64,000 bases of DNA, taken from Oerskovia turbata (GTDB lineage: Bacteria; Actinomycetota; Actinomycetes; Actinomycetales; Cellulomonadaceae). This document shows positions 39,046-50,657 of the stretch, piece after piece. Each line of letters opens with the position of its first letter. The first letter of the stretch is position 1. Below the pieces are notes generated by a model that was not told the DNA's origin, made no database searches, and worked only from the letters and a program-made list of their open reading frames with translations. Location: positions 299,789-363,788 of the forward strand of contig NZ_JOFV01000002.1 of assembly GCF_000718325.1 (NCBI RefSeq). Reading direction: 5' to 3'. The translations under genes were made by a program, and so were the position numbers.

Positions 39046-39999
39046 TCACGCGATCGACAGCGCGATCCCGTCGAGGATGTCGTGCTCGCTCGTCACGACC
39101 GACGTCAGCTCACCGCCCGCTGCCGCGACGTCGTCACGCACCCGGCGCACGACCTCGGCCCACACGAGCGCGCCCGCCCCGATCACGTCGACCCGGCCCG
39201 GGTGCATGAAGCCCAGCGCCTCGCGCTCGGCCCGCGTGCGGCCCAGCAGGTCCTCGCACGCGGCCAGCGTCGCCTCGACCGACAGCACCGCGCCGTCGAT
39301 CCGGTCGCGGTCGTACCGCTCGAGTCCCAGCGCGTGCGCCGTCACGGTCGTCACGGAACCCGCGAGCCCGACGAGCGTCGCCGCCTTGCCCAGGGGGACC
39401 GTGAGCGAGGCCGTGTCGAGCGCGGCCCGCACGTCGGCCCGCGCCGCCGCGACCTCCTCGGCCGTCGGCGGGTCCGAGCGCAGGTGGCGCTCGGTCATGC
39501 GCACGCAGCCCACGTCCATGGACCACGCGGCCTCCGGGGCGTCAGTACCCAGCACGACCTCGGTCGACCCGCCCCCGAGGTCCACGACCACGAACGGCCC
39601 CGGGTGGTTCGCCGCGACCACGCCCGTCGCCCCGCGGAACGACAGCTCGGCCTCCTCCGTCCCCGACACGACCTCGGGCTCGACACCCAGACGCGCCAGG
39701 ACGCCCTCGACGAACTCCCCTCGGTTCTCCGCGTCCCGGGTGGCCGACGTCGCCACGAACCGGGTGCGCGTCGCACCGAGCTCCTCGATCACCCGGGCGT
39801 ACTCGCCCGCCTGGTCGAGCGTGCGCGCGAGCGCCTCCGGGGCCAGCCGGCCCGTCCGGTCCACTCCCTGACCGAGGCGCACGACCTCCATGCGACGGTC
39901 GAGCTCGGTGAGGACGCCCGTCGCGGGGTCGACGTCGGCGACGAGGAGACGGATCGAGTTGGTGCCGCAGTCGATCGCGGCGACGCGAGAAGAAGTCAT
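39046..39999 (-). CDS. ppx: Ppx/GppA exopolyphosphatase/guanosine-pentaphosphate phosphatase
   Basis: The 317-aa protein has the ASKHA phosphatase fold: AAIDCGTNSIRLLVADV (phosphate 1), FVATSATRDAENRGEFV, VVDLGGGSTEVVLGTD (phosphate 2) and GLAGSVTTVTAHALG plus GFMHPGRVDVIGAGALVW (adenosine region). It removes terminal phosphates from polyphosphate or pppGpp. It is the standard actinobacterial neighbour of DUF501, divIC and eno, and all run leftward here. ATG 39999 is chosen from the conserved start. Confidence 0.93.
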   Translation of the reverse strand: MTSSRVAAIDCGTNSIRLLVADVDPATGVLTELDRRMEVVRLGQGVDRTGRLAPEALARTLDQAGEYARVIEELGATRTRFVATSATRDAENRGEFVEGVLARLGVEPEVVSGTEEAELSFRGATGVVAANHPGPFVVVDLGGGSTEVVLGTDAPEAAWSMDVGCVRMTERHLRSDPPTAEEVAAARADVRAALDTASLTVPLGKAATLVGLAGSVTTVTAHALGLERYDRDRIDGAVLSVEATLAACEDLLGRTRAEREALGFMHPGRVDVIGAGALVWAEVVRRVRDDVAAAGGELTSVVTSEHDILDGIALSIA

Positions 40000-40112
40000 G
40001 GCATCAAGGGTGCCACCCGTCACCGCCCCCGCGGGCGCGGACGCCGCCCGTGGACGGTCGACGTCACGAGGGTCACAGCCGACGGCGGCGCGCCCGTCCT
40101 CGGGTCGACGGC

Positions 40113-40745
40113 TCAGCAGGTGCAGCGGTCCGCGCGCCACGCCCCCGAGATCATCACGAGCGCCTCGTCACCCAGCGGGTTCACTCCCGGCCCGGCCGCG
40201 AGCGCGTGGCCCACGAGCACGTGCAGGCACTTGACGCGCACGGGCATGCCGCCCGCGGAGATGCCCGCGATCTCCTCGACGTGCCCGAGCGACTCGCGCG
40301 CCGCGAGGTAGTGCTCGTGCGCGCGGGCGTAGGCGGCGGCGAGCTCCTCGTCCTGCGTCAGGCGCTCCGACATCTCCTTCATCACGCCGTTCGCCTCGAG
40401 CGTCGAGGCGCCCGCGACAGCCCCGGGGCCCGTCAGGTAGTACGTCGTGGGGAACGGGGTGCCGTCCGGGAGACGAGGCGCGGTGTGCACCACGAGCGGA
40501 CGCCCGCACACGCAGCGCGCCGCGATCCCGACGACGCCGCGGGCCGGGCGACCGAGCTGCTCCTGCAGGACCTCGAGATCCTGCGGGGTGACCTCGGGAC
40601 GCGAACGGTCCGCCTCCGGGACGGCCGGGGCGTCGGCGCTGCCCGCGAGGCCGCGGTCGGTCACCGGGGCCGTGTCACGGGCTGCGGCGCCGGCTGCGGC
40701 AGCGTGGTCCGCGGAGTCCGGAGCGGAGGGGGTCGAGTCGTTCAC
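40113..40745 (-). CDS. DUF501 family protein
   Basis: The 210-aa protein has a ~50-residue disordered N-terminus and then DUF501: LEVLQEQLGRPARGVVGIAARCVCG, the Cys pair CVCG, FPTTYYLTGPGAVAGASTLEANGVM and HVEEIAGISAGGMPVRVKCLHVLVGHALAAG. Conserved Cys/His residues (C, C, H, C) suggest metal binding. Function is unknown; the gene is nearly always between ppx and the divIC-like gene. The start is GTG 40745. Confidence 0.9.
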   Translation of the reverse strand: MNDSTPSAPDSADHAAAAGAAARDTAPVTDRGLAGSADAPAVPEADRSRPEVTPQDLEVLQEQLGRPARGVVGIAARCVCGRPLVVHTAPRLPDGTPFPTTYYLTGPGAVAGASTLEANGVMKEMSERLTQDEELAAAYARAHEHYLAARESLGHVEEIAGISAGGMPVRVKCLHVLVGHALAAGPGVNPLGDEALVMISGAWRADRCTC

Positions 40746-40980
40746 GAGGGGTCTTCCGTTCTGCGGCGTGCGGTGCTGGTCCGGCGCCGGGAGCCGGCGC
40801 CTTCCCATTGTCCCCGGTCGAGCAGCCGGATCAGCAATCGGGACCCTCACGAGTCGTTCCGGGGCCCCGAGAGCACCGAGGACGCCGAGGACCTGGACGA
40901 ACCCGTCGCGCGGACCGTTGCCTCCGCGCCCATCGGTCCGGCGCGGCACGCTCCGGCACCGCACCGCAGCACAGCGCGGG

Positions 40981-41913
40981 CTACGGGGTCGGGGCGTCCG
41001 GGGCGTCCGGGGCCGGAGGCTCGTCGCCCCCCTGGTCGGCCGGCGCGTCGCCGGGGGCGGGCTGCTCCCCGGCGAGCTGTACAGACCGCCAGAGCGAGGT
41101 GTACCAGGGTGCGCCGTCGTTCCCCTCGACGCCGACCGGCCCGTCGGTGACCTTCCTGCCCGTCTCAGGGTCGAGGTCGTCGACGACGATCTCCGGGTCG
41201 ATGACCCGCCAGGCACGCTCGCCCGGCATCACGTAGCTCAACCGGTCGCGCGCCTGTGCGATCACGTAGGCGTCGTCGTCCCACCGCCCGAGCTGGACCT
41301 GGAGGTCGTCGCGCTCGGCCTCGGCCGCCGCGACCTCGGCACGCAGGGCCCGCAGCTCACCCGTCTGGTTGACGTAGGCGCGAACGGTCGGCAGGAGCAG
41401 GATGACCGCGAGGAGGACAACGACCGCGATCACCAGCGAACGGACCGTGACGACCTCAGGCAGCAGGAAGCCGTTGCGGCTGCGCCGACGATCCGCGAGC
41501 GCCGGGGCCCGCGTCGAGGTGCTCGGTCGCGGGGTGCGCGCCGCCGAGGATGCCCGGGACGTCGAGGTCGCGGACCGCCCGCCAGCCCCCGAGCCAGCAC
41601 CAGAGCCCGCCGCCGACGTGGTCGACGGCTTGCGCGGCGCCGCCGGCTTGCGCCCCGCACCGGTCGCGGAGCCCGAAGCCTTGGCCGCGCTCGCGTCCTT
41701 CGCCGCGGCCTTCGCAGGACCCGCCTTCGGGGTGCCCGACCCGGCCCCGGACCTGCCGGACGTGCCCGCGTCCGGGCGCGACGTCGTCGGGCCGGAGGCG
41801 CCCCGTGCGCGGCCGGTCGACGACCGACCGTCCCCTCGCGCACCTCCCCCGCTTCGTCCGCCCCCAGGGCGCGGCGAGGCGCCGGGCGTGGACGGGCGAC
41901 GGTTCGTGGGCAT
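40981..41913 (-). CDS. FtsB/DivIC-family septum-formation initiator
   Basis: The 310-aa protein has a ~145-residue Ser/Ala/Gly/Arg-rich cytoplasmic N-terminus, one TM helix (VRSLVIAVVVLLAVILLLPTV), an extracytoplasmic coiled coil (LRALRAEVAAAEAERDDLQVQL) and the conserved IAQARDRLSYVMPGE motif of FtsB/DivIC. It takes part in divisome assembly with FtsL/FtsQ. The C-terminus is Pro/Ala-rich. The location next to eno is the usual one. Confidence 0.92.
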   Translation of the reverse strand: MPTNRRPSTPGASPRPGGGRSGGGARGDGRSSTGRARGASGPTTSRPDAGTSGRSGAGSGTPKAGPAKAAAKDASAAKASGSATGAGRKPAAPRKPSTTSAAGSGAGSGAGGRSATSTSRASSAARTPRPSTSTRAPALADRRRSRNGFLLPEVVTVRSLVIAVVVLLAVILLLPTVRAYVNQTGELRALRAEVAAAEAERDDLQVQLGRWDDDAYVIAQARDRLSYVMPGERAWRVIDPEIVVDDLDPETGRKVTDGPVGVEGNDGAPWYTSLWRSVQLAGEQPAPGDAPADQGGDEPPAPDAPDAPTP

Positions 41914-42040
41914 GGAGCCGATTGTGCCGCCCCGCGCGGCTGCTCGGGCGCAGGATCCACGGCGCGCCGGGGCAACGAGGCCGGATCCACACCAAGCGTT
42001 CACAAGCCCGCGCGTGTCGGGAGACCGGCCGTGGACGCAC

Positions 42041-42076
42041 GGACGCCCGGTGGTTCCGAGGAACCACCGGGCGTCC
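42041..42076 (-). terminator. Terminator downstream of eno
   Basis: Perfect 17-bp arms GGACGCCCGGTGGTTCC (42041-42057) and complement (42060-42076) have a GA loop, ~60 bp past the eno stop on the minus strand. It separates eno from the divIC-like gene. Confidence 0.88.
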
Positions 42077-42134
42077 AGGTGCCGGCGTCGGCCAGACCCG
42101 AGGGTCAGGCCGCGCTCAGCGGGGATGCGTCAGC

Positions 42135-43738
<1,604 letters not shown>

Positions 43739-44686
43739 GGACACGATGGCCTCCTCGACCTCGCGCAGCGCGACCCGCAGCGCCGTCTCGGCATCCACCC
43801 CGTCGGCCTGGGCGCGGCGCACGACGTCGAGCAGCTCACGTCCGTACGCACGCTCGGGCCCGCCTGCCGTCGCCAGGTCGCGCATACCCGACGGCGCCGC
43901 TCCCCTCCCGTCCCCCGCCTCGCCCGGGGCGACGGGAGGGACCGACGCGACGACCGCCGTCGGGCCGGGACCCGCGACGGCTTCCCCCAGCCCTGCGCGC
44001 TGCGCGCGGGACAGGACCTTCTGGGCACGCGCCAGCGCACCCTGCGCGAGCGGGATCCCTTCGAGGACCGACTCGCGCTGCTTCTCCTGCTGCTTGATCT
44101 CGTCCCACTGCGCGTACAGGGCGGCGTGGCCGTCGCCCGTGGTCACCGCGGTGTCGGCGAACACGTGCGGGTGACGCCTGACGAGCTTGGCGACGAGGTC
44201 GGCCGCGACGTCGTCGACCGTGAACGGGTCGACCGGGTCCTCGCTCGCGATGCGTGCGTGGAACAGGACCTGGAGCAGGAGGTCGCCCAGCTCCTCGCGC
44301 ATGCCCGCACGGTCACCCGTCTCGATGGCCTCGGCGAGCTCGTGCGCCTCCTCGAGGAGGTAGCGCACCAGGGTCTCGTGCGTCTGCTCGCGGTCCCACG
44401 GGCACCCGCCGGGTGAGTAGAGCCTGTCCATGACGGTGACGGACTCCCGCAGGGGGTCGACGGGACCGGCGGAGTGGTGCGGCTCGCTCGTGGTCATGCG
44501 CCCATGGTAGGGAGCGGTGCGCGTCGTGGAGCACCGGGACCGTCATGGGGGCGTCGGGTCACCCCGCCGGCCCCGGTGGCCCGGGCGAGCACCGCCGGTG
44601 TGGCGGTCGTCACACCGGCGGTTCCGCTGCTAGGGTCGCCGAACCGAGCATGCAGCCCGGTCATCGACGTCGCCGTTGGAGCACTC

Positions 44687-45433
44687 ATGCTGCGTGTCAC
44701 CGTGCCTGTCCGGGTCCTCGTCCGTCGCGTCGCGCTGGCGATCGCGATACTGGCCGTGCTGCACCTCCTGGCCAACTTCCTCGAAAAGGGCGCCGACCTG
44801 CACGGCGGCATGATCGAGCCCCTCGTCCGCTACTTCAGCATGGACGAGGAGGTCAACGTCCCCACCTGGTTCACCGTCGTCCTGCTGGCCTCGACGGGAC
44901 TCGTGACGGGCGACCTGCTGCACGCCGAGCCCGTCCCGGGGCGGCGGTGGGCCTGGGGGCTCGTCGCGTTCGTGCTCCTCTACCTCTCGATCGACGAGAT
45001 GACGAGCTTCCACGAGCACGTGGGGACCTCGCTCGAGGAGCACTTCCAGAGCATCGCGGACCTGCCCTTCAACGGCTGGATCGCTTTCTACGGCCCGTTG
45101 GCGCTCGTCGTGGCCGCGGTCGTCATCCCGCTCCTGTGGGGACTGCCGAGCAGGTTCCTGCGTCCCATGGCGCTCGCCGGGGTCCTCTACGTGGTGGGCG
45201 CCGTCGGCTTCGAGGCCGTCGCGGGGCTGCTCGAGGACCAGGGCTTCGACCGGGCGACGTTCGTCGGGCAGCTCGCGGTGCTCGGCGAGGAGAGCCTCGA
45301 GATGGTCGCGGTGCTCGTCTTCCTCGTGGCCGTGGTGCGCTACCGGGACGCCCTCGACGGGGGCCTCGCGGCCGTCGAGGGCGTCGCGACGGCCCCGGGG
45401 GACTCCGGCCACGGGCCCACACTTCATCCTTGA
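44687..45433 (+). CDS. Polytopic membrane protein of unknown function
   Basis: The 248-aa protein has about six TM helices. LLYLSIDEMTSFHEHVGTSLEE is a striking acidic/His segment between helices, and ANFLEKGADLHGGMIEPLVRYFSMDEEVNVPTWF is an extracytoplasmic loop. I do not know the family name. The ATG at 44687 has GGAG 5 nt upstream. It lies between mazG and an acyltransferase gene transcribed the same way 75 bp later. Confidence 0.8.
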   Translation: MLRVTVPVRVLVRRVALAIAILAVLHLLANFLEKGADLHGGMIEPLVRYFSMDEEVNVPTWFTVVLLASTGLVTGDLLHAEPVPGRRWAWGLVAFVLLYLSIDEMTSFHEHVGTSLEEHFQSIADLPFNGWIAFYGPLALVVAAVVIPLLWGLPSRFLRPMALAGVLYVVGAVGFEAVAGLLEDQGFDRATFVGQLAVLGEESLEMVAVLVFLVAVVRYRDALDGGLAAVEGVATAPGDSGHGPTLHP

Positions 45434-45508
45434 CCCCCTGCCGCCGGGGCGCCCACGATGCAAGAGCGGCCTCTCGACGGGGCCGCGCACCAGCGGCAGG
45501 GGACCTCG

Positions 45509-46693
45509 ATGACGACTCCGGCGGAGACGGGCACCGCCCCGCGCCAGCTCCCCTCCCTGACGGCGGTCCGCGCGGTCGCCGCCGCGGCGGTCCTGGTGTT
45601 CCACCTGGACTACTGGCAGGTGCTCGACATCCCCGGGGCGTACTACGGCAGCGCCGGGGTCGCGCTGTTCTTCGTCCTCTCGGGCTTCATCCTGACGTGG
45701 ACGGCCAACCCGGCGCTCCCCCGCCGCAGCTTCTACCTGCGCCGTGTCGCGCGGATCTATCCCGACCACCTCGTGACGCTGGTCGCGGCACTCGTCATCG
45801 CGCTGGTGGTCGGCAGCCCGCCCGTGACCGGGCGCATCGTCGGCGCCAACGTCCTGCTGCTCCAGGCCTGGTCCTTGGACCCCACGGTCGTGTACGGGCT
45901 CAACGGCGTCGCGTGGTCGCTGTCGTGCGAGCTCGCGTTCTACCTCGCCTTCCCGTTCCTCCTGCCCCTGCTGCGGCGCTGGTCGCCGCGGACCCGGCTC
46001 GTCGTGGCGCTCGCGGCGCTCGCTGTCCCGCTCGTCGCGACGGTCATGGCCCCCGCGACGTACCAGGTGCTCTACCACTTCCCCCTCGCCCGGTTCCCCG
46101 AGTTCGTGCTGGGCGTCGTCGCGGGGCTCGCGTTCGTCGAGGGCCGCCGGTCGCGGATCCCGTGGGCCGCGGTGCTCGGGATCCTCGCCGTGGCGCTCGT
46201 CGCGGCCGAGCTCACGCACGCGACCGAGGCCGTGGCCCGGGTCGCGCTCGTCCTGCCGTTCGCGCTGTTCCTCATGCTCTGCGCCGAGCGCGACCTGCGC
46301 AGCCGGCGGTCGGTGCTGACGCACCGCGTCCTGGTCGTCGCGGGCTCGGCCTCGTACGCGTTCTACCTGGTGCACGAGCTCGTGATCCGTCGCGTGCTCG
46401 ACACCCCCCTGACGGGGGTGCTCGCCGCGGCCGTGATCACGGTCGCCGCCGCGGTGCTGGCCTACGCGCTCTACCGGTTCGTCGAGGAGCCCGCCCGCCA
46501 CCTGATCGTGAACCGCTGGGGGCGGCGCGCGTCGGCGGGCGCGGCGCAGTCCTCCCCCGGCCCGACGGCGCCGCTCGCCGACGCGGGCACGTCGCCCACC
46601 GCGGACCCCGCCGCGGACCCCGCCCGGGCCCCCACCGCGGCCGCGACCGAGACGGCTACCGCTTCGCCGTCCCCACCGTCGCCGCCGCGCTGA
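45509..46693 (+). CDS. Acyltransferase 3 family membrane protein
   Basis: The 394-aa protein has ten or so TM helices. LTAVRAVAAAAVLVFHLDYWQ carries the catalytic-type His of the family, GVALFFVLSGFILTWTA and RRSFYLRRVARIYPDHLV carry the RxxR motif, and SLSCELAFYLAFPFLLPLL is typical. It transfers acyl groups to surface or secreted glycans. A Pro/Ala/Thr-rich C-terminal tail (about 345-394) is cytoplasmic. Its 3' end overlaps the convergent mfd 3' end by 38 bp. Confidence 0.92.
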   Translation: MTTPAETGTAPRQLPSLTAVRAVAAAAVLVFHLDYWQVLDIPGAYYGSAGVALFFVLSGFILTWTANPALPRRSFYLRRVARIYPDHLVTLVAALVIALVVGSPPVTGRIVGANVLLLQAWSLDPTVVYGLNGVAWSLSCELAFYLAFPFLLPLLRRWSPRTRLVVALAALAVPLVATVMAPATYQVLYHFPLARFPEFVLGVVAGLAFVEGRRSRIPWAAVLGILAVALVAAELTHATEAVARVALVLPFALFLMLCAERDLRSRRSVLTHRVLVVAGSASYAFYLVHELVIRRVLDTPLTGVLAAAVITVAAAVLAYALYRFVEEPARHLIVNRWGRRASAGAAQSSPGPTAPLADAGTSPTADPAADPARAPTAAATETATASPSPPSPPR

Positions 46694-49600
46694 CGTCGCC
46701 CGTGATGACCGCGTCGATGAGCTGGCGTGCCCAGGCGAGCACCTCCATGCCCCGCAGCGGACGGCCTCCGATGCGCGCCGTCGTCGGGAAGGGCACGAGG
46801 AACGCGCGGATGGCGGGCTTGAGCATGGTGCCCGGGTAGAGGCGCTTGAGGCGCAGCTCCGCGGACTCCGGGAGGTCGACGGGCGCGAAGCGCACGAACT
46901 TGCCCTGCGCCGTGACGTCCGCGAGCCCTGCGCGGCGCGCGTGGTTGCGGAAGTCGGCGACCGCGAACAGGGCCTCGACGACCTCCGGGAGCGCGCCGTA
47001 GCGGTCGACCAGCTCGGCCCGCACCTCGGCGAGCGCGGGCTCGTCCTGGGCCGCCGCGATCTTGCGGTACGCCTCGAGGCGCAGGCGCTCGTGCGCGATG
47101 TAGTCGTGCGGGATGTGCGCGTCGACCGGCAGCTCGATAGAGACGTCAGCGACCTCGTCCGTGTCGACCTCGCCCTTGAACGACGCCACGGCCTCGCCGA
47201 CCATGCGCACGTACAGGTCGAACCCGACGCCCGCGATGTGCCCCGACTGCTCGCCGCCCAGCAGGTTGCCCGCGCCGCGGATCTCGAGGTCCTTCATGGC
47301 GATCTGCATGCCCGCGCCCAGGTCCGTGTTGGCGGCCATGGTCGCGAGGCGGTCGTGCGCGGTGTCGGTCAGCGGGCGCTCGGGCGGGTACAGGAAGTAC
47401 GCGTACGCGCGCTCGCGCCCACGGCCCACGCGGCCACGGAGCTGGTGGAGCTGGGACAGGCCCAGCATGTCGGCGCGCTCCAGGATGAGGGTGTTGGCGT
47501 TGGAGATGTCGAGGCCGGTCTCGATGATCGTGGTGCAGACCAGGACGTCGAGCTCCTTCTCCCAGAACGCCGTGATCGTCTGGTCGAGCTGGGCCTCGCT
47601 CATCTTGCCGTGCGCGACGCCGATGCGGGCCTCGGGGACGAGCTCGCGCAGACGCTGCGCGGTCCGGTCGATCGTCTCGACCTTGTTGTGCACGTAGAAC
47701 ACCTGGCCCTCGCGCAGCAGCTCACGGCGGATCGACGCCGAGATCTGCTTCTCCTCGTACGCGCCGACGTACGTGAGCACGGGGTGCCGTTCCTCGGGCG
47801 GGGTCGCGAGCGTCGACATCTCGCGGATGCCCGTGACGGCCATCTCGAGCGTGCGCGGGATGGGGGTCGCGCTCATCGCGAGCACGTCGACGTTGGTCCG
47901 CAGCTGCTTGAGCGTCTCCTTGTGCTCGACGCCGAACCGCTGCTCCTCGTCGATGATGACCAGGCCCAGGTCCTTGAACTTGATGGACCCGGAGATGATG
48001 CGGTGCGTGCCGATCACGACGTCGACCGAGCCGTCCTTGAGCCCCTCGACCGTCTCCTTGGACTCTGCCTCGGTCTGGAAGCGCGAGAGCGCCTTGACCG
48101 TCACGGGGAACGCCGAGTAGCGCTCGGCGAACGTCTGGAAGTGCTGCTGGACCAGGAGCGTCGTCGGCACGAGGACCGCGACCTGCTTGCCGTCCTGCAC
48201 GGCCTTGAACGCCGCCCGGACCGCGATCTCGGTCTTGCCGTACCCGACGTCGCCGCACACGAGCCGGTCCATGGGGACGGCCTTCTCCATGTCGGCCTTG
48301 ACCTCGTCGATCGTGACGAGCTGGTCGGGCGTCTCGACGTACGCGAACGCGTCCTCGAGCTCGCGCTGCCACGGGGTGTCGGGGCCGAACGCGTGCCCCT
48401 GGGTGGCCATGCGCGCGCTGTAGAGGCGGATGAGCTCGCCCGCGATCTCCTTGACGTGCTTGCGCGCCTGGGACTTGGTCTTGGCCCAGTCCGAGCCGCC
48501 CATCTTGTTCAGGCTGGGCGACTCGCCGCCCGTGTACTTGGTGACCTGGTCGAGCTGGTCGGACGGCACGAACAGGCGGTCGCCCGGCTGGCCACGCTTG
48601 CTGCTCGCGTACTCGATGACGAGGTACTCGCGCGTCGCGGCGTTGCCGCCCGTGCCGAGCGTGCGCTGCACGAGCTCGACGAACTTCCCCACGCCGTGCT
48701 GCTCGTGCACCACGTAGTCGCCTGCCCGCAGTGCGAGGGGGTCGACGACGTTGCGCCGCCGCGAGGGCATCTTGCGCATGTCGCGCGTGCTCGACCCCTG
48801 GCGTCCCGTGAGGTCCGACTCGCTGAACACCGCGAGCCTCAGCTCTGGCGCGACGAAGCCCGGCCCCACGGGCGCGGGCGTCACGAGCACGACGCCGCCC
48901 TCGGGCTCGGTGTCGATCGACGCGACCAGGCGGGCTGCGGTGTCGACCGCGGAGAGCTGCTCGGTCATGCGGCGTGCGGGGCCGTGGCCCTCGGTCGTCA
49001 GGACCAGGCGCCAGCCCGCGTGCTGGAGCGAGCGCAGGTCGTCGAGCGCCCGCTCGACGTCCCCGCGGTACGACTCGACGTTGCGCGCGGGCACGGTGAA
49101 GGTGGTCACGCCGTCCGCGCCCGTGCCCGACGTCGGGCCCTCACCTCCGGGGAGTTCGTCGCCCGGGTGCGCCTCGCCGTCGGGGGTGGCTCCCTCGTCG
49201 AGGCCGAACGGGCTGAGCGTCCACCACCCGAGGCCGCGACGTTCGGCGACGTCGTGGACGTCGGCGAACGTCTCGAACGACGCGGCCGAGAGGTTGATCG
49301 GGGTCGAGCCGCCTGCAGCGGCGCCGGTCCAGGCGGCGGCGAGGAACTCCTCGGTCGTCGCGACGAGGTCGTGCGCGCGGCGGCGCACGCGCTCGGGGTC
49401 GTTGATGACGAGCAGGGCGTCGTCGGGGACGAGCTCCAGGACGGGCAGCATGCGGTCCACGAGGACGGGGGCGAGGGACTCCATGCCCTCGACGGCGATG
49501 CCGGCGGCGAGCTTGTCGAGCATGTCGGTCGCGCCAGGAAGGGTCTCGATCAGCTCCGCGGCACGGGCGCGGACCGCGTCCGTCAGGAGGATCTCGCGGC

Positions 49601-50357
49601 ACGGCGGCGCCCACACCCCGTGGTCGGCGATCTCCAGGCTGCGCTGGTCCGCGACCGCGAACCAGCGGATCTCGGTGACCTCGTCGCCCCAGAACTCGAC
49701 GCGCAGCGGGTGGTCCTCGGTGGGCGGGAAGACGTCGAGGATGCCGCCGCGCACCGCGAACTCGCCGCGCCGCTCGACCATGTCCACGCGCTGGTAGGCG
49801 GCGGCGCTCAGGCGCTCGGCGACGCCGGTGAGGTCGGCCGTCTCGCCCGTGCTGAGCTCGACCGGCTCCAGGTCGCCCAGGCCCTCGACGACCGGCTGGA
49901 GCAGCGCGCGCACCGGCATGACGAGGACGCGCACCGGGCCGGACTGGCTGATCTCGCTGGTCGGGTGCGCGAGGCGCCGGAACACCGCGAGCCGCTTGGC
50001 GACCGTGTCGCTGCGCGGCGACAGCCGCTCGTGCGGCAGCGTCTCCCACGCGGGCAGGACCGCGACCAGGTCACCCAGCTCGTCGGGCAGGTAGGCGCGC
50101 ACGCTCGCGGCGAGCTCATCCGCCTCGCGGCCGGTCGCGGTCACCACGACGAGGGGGCGCGAGCCCTGGGCGGGGGCGCCCTTCTCTGCGCGGGTGGTGT
50201 CCCCGGTCGCGGTCGCCCCCGCCATCGCGGCCAGCAGCGGCGGACGCACGCCCACCGGTCCGACGACGTCGACCGCGCCCCGCAGGCGCACGTGCTCGAC
50301 GACCGCGCGCGCGGTCGGGTCGGCCAGGAGGGCGGGCAGGATTCCGGTGAGGTTCAT
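46656..50357 (-). CDS. mfd: Transcription-repair coupling factor Mfd
   Basis: The 1233-aa protein displaces stalled RNA polymerase and recruits UvrA. It has an N-terminal UvrB-like module, an RNAP-interacting CarD_TRCF domain (DYVVHEQHGVGKFVELVQRT), then a RecG-like SF2 motor with Walker A GDVGYGKTEIAVRA, DEEQRFGV (motif II), SATPIPRT (III) and QLRGRVGRGRERAYAYFL (VI), and a C-terminal TRCF domain. The ATG at 50357 has AAGGA upstream. It lies next to mazG as in other actinobacteria, with two inserted plus-strand genes between. Confidence 0.96.
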   Translation of the reverse strand: MNLTGILPALLADPTARAVVEHVRLRGAVDVVGPVGVRPPLLAAMAGATATGDTTRAEKGAPAQGSRPLVVVTATGREADELAASVRAYLPDELGDLVAVLPAWETLPHERLSPRSDTVAKRLAVFRRLAHPTSEISQSGPVRVLVMPVRALLQPVVEGLGDLEPVELSTGETADLTGVAERLSAAAYQRVDMVERRGEFAVRGGILDVFPPTEDHPLRVEFWGDEVTEIRWFAVADQRSLEIADHGVWAPPCREILLTDAVRARAAELIETLPGATDMLDKLAAGIAVEGMESLAPVLVDRMLPVLELVPDDALLVINDPERVRRRAHDLVATTEEFLAAAWTGAAAGGSTPINLSAASFETFADVHDVAERRGLGWWTLSPFGLDEGATPDGEAHPGDELPGGEGPTSGTGADGVTTFTVPARNVESYRGDVERALDDLRSLQHAGWRLVLTTEGHGPARRMTEQLSAVDTAARLVASIDTEPEGGVVLVTPAPVGPGFVAPELRLAVFSESDLTGRQGSSTRDMRKMPSRRRNVVDPLALRAGDYVVHEQHGVGKFVELVQRTLGTGGNAATREYLVIEYASSKRGQPGDRLFVPSDQLDQVTKYTGGESPSLNKMGGSDWAKTKSQARKHVKEIAGELIRLYSARMATQGHAFGPDTPWQRELEDAFAYVETPDQLVTIDEVKADMEKAVPMDRLVCGDVGYGKTEIAVRAAFKAVQDGKQVAVLVPTTLLVQQHFQTFAERYSAFPVTVKALSRFQTEAESKETVEGLKDGSVDVVIGTHRIISGSIKFKDLGLVIIDEEQRFGVEHKETLKQLRTNVDVLAMSATPIPRTLEMAVTGIREMSTLATPPEERHPVLTYVGAYEEKQISASIRRELLREGQVFYVHNKVETIDRTAQRLRELVPEARIGVAHGKMSEAQLDQTITAFWEKELDVLVCTTIIETGLDISNANTLILERADMLGLSQLHQLRGRVGRGRERAYAYFLYPPERPLTDTAHDRLATMAANTDLGAGMQIAMKDLEIRGAGNLLGGEQSGHIAGVGFDLYVRMVGEAVASFKGEVDTDEVADVSIELPVDAHIPHDYIAHERLRLEAYRKIAAAQDEPALAEVRAELVDRYGALPEVVEALFAVADFRNHARRAGLADVTAQGKFVRFAPVDLPESAELRLKRLYPGTMLKPAIRAFLVPFPTTARIGGRPLRGMEVLAWARQLIDAVITGDVSAAATVGTAKR

Positions 50358-50657
50358 GAGTTCCTTCGAGCAGGTCACCGACGGCGTGGGCGTCCACGGG
50401 CGCAGGCCCGGGCAGGGTGTGGACGTCGTTCGACACGACCCGCAGCGAGGCGCGGGCGCGCCGGAACAGCACGAGCGGCCCGGACCGAGGTGGAGACGGT
50501 CCGGGCTGAGGGTGCGAGAACCAGGTTACGCCGCGGGGGCGACAGGGGGCGCGGCGGTTCGCCCGTCCGCCCTGCCGCTCGGCGTCTGCTCGGCGTCGAG
50601 GAGCCCCCGTACCATGAAGGCCCCCTGTCGGCCGACGTACTCCCAGGAAGGCCTGCC
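50358..50657. other. 300-bp intergenic region between mfd and a PAP2 gene
   Basis: This is divergent space without a convincing gene. One 10-bp hairpin (GCCCGGACCG 50478-50487 with its complement 50497-50506) is the only clear structure; open frames crossing the region are GC-driven shadows. Confidence 0.5.
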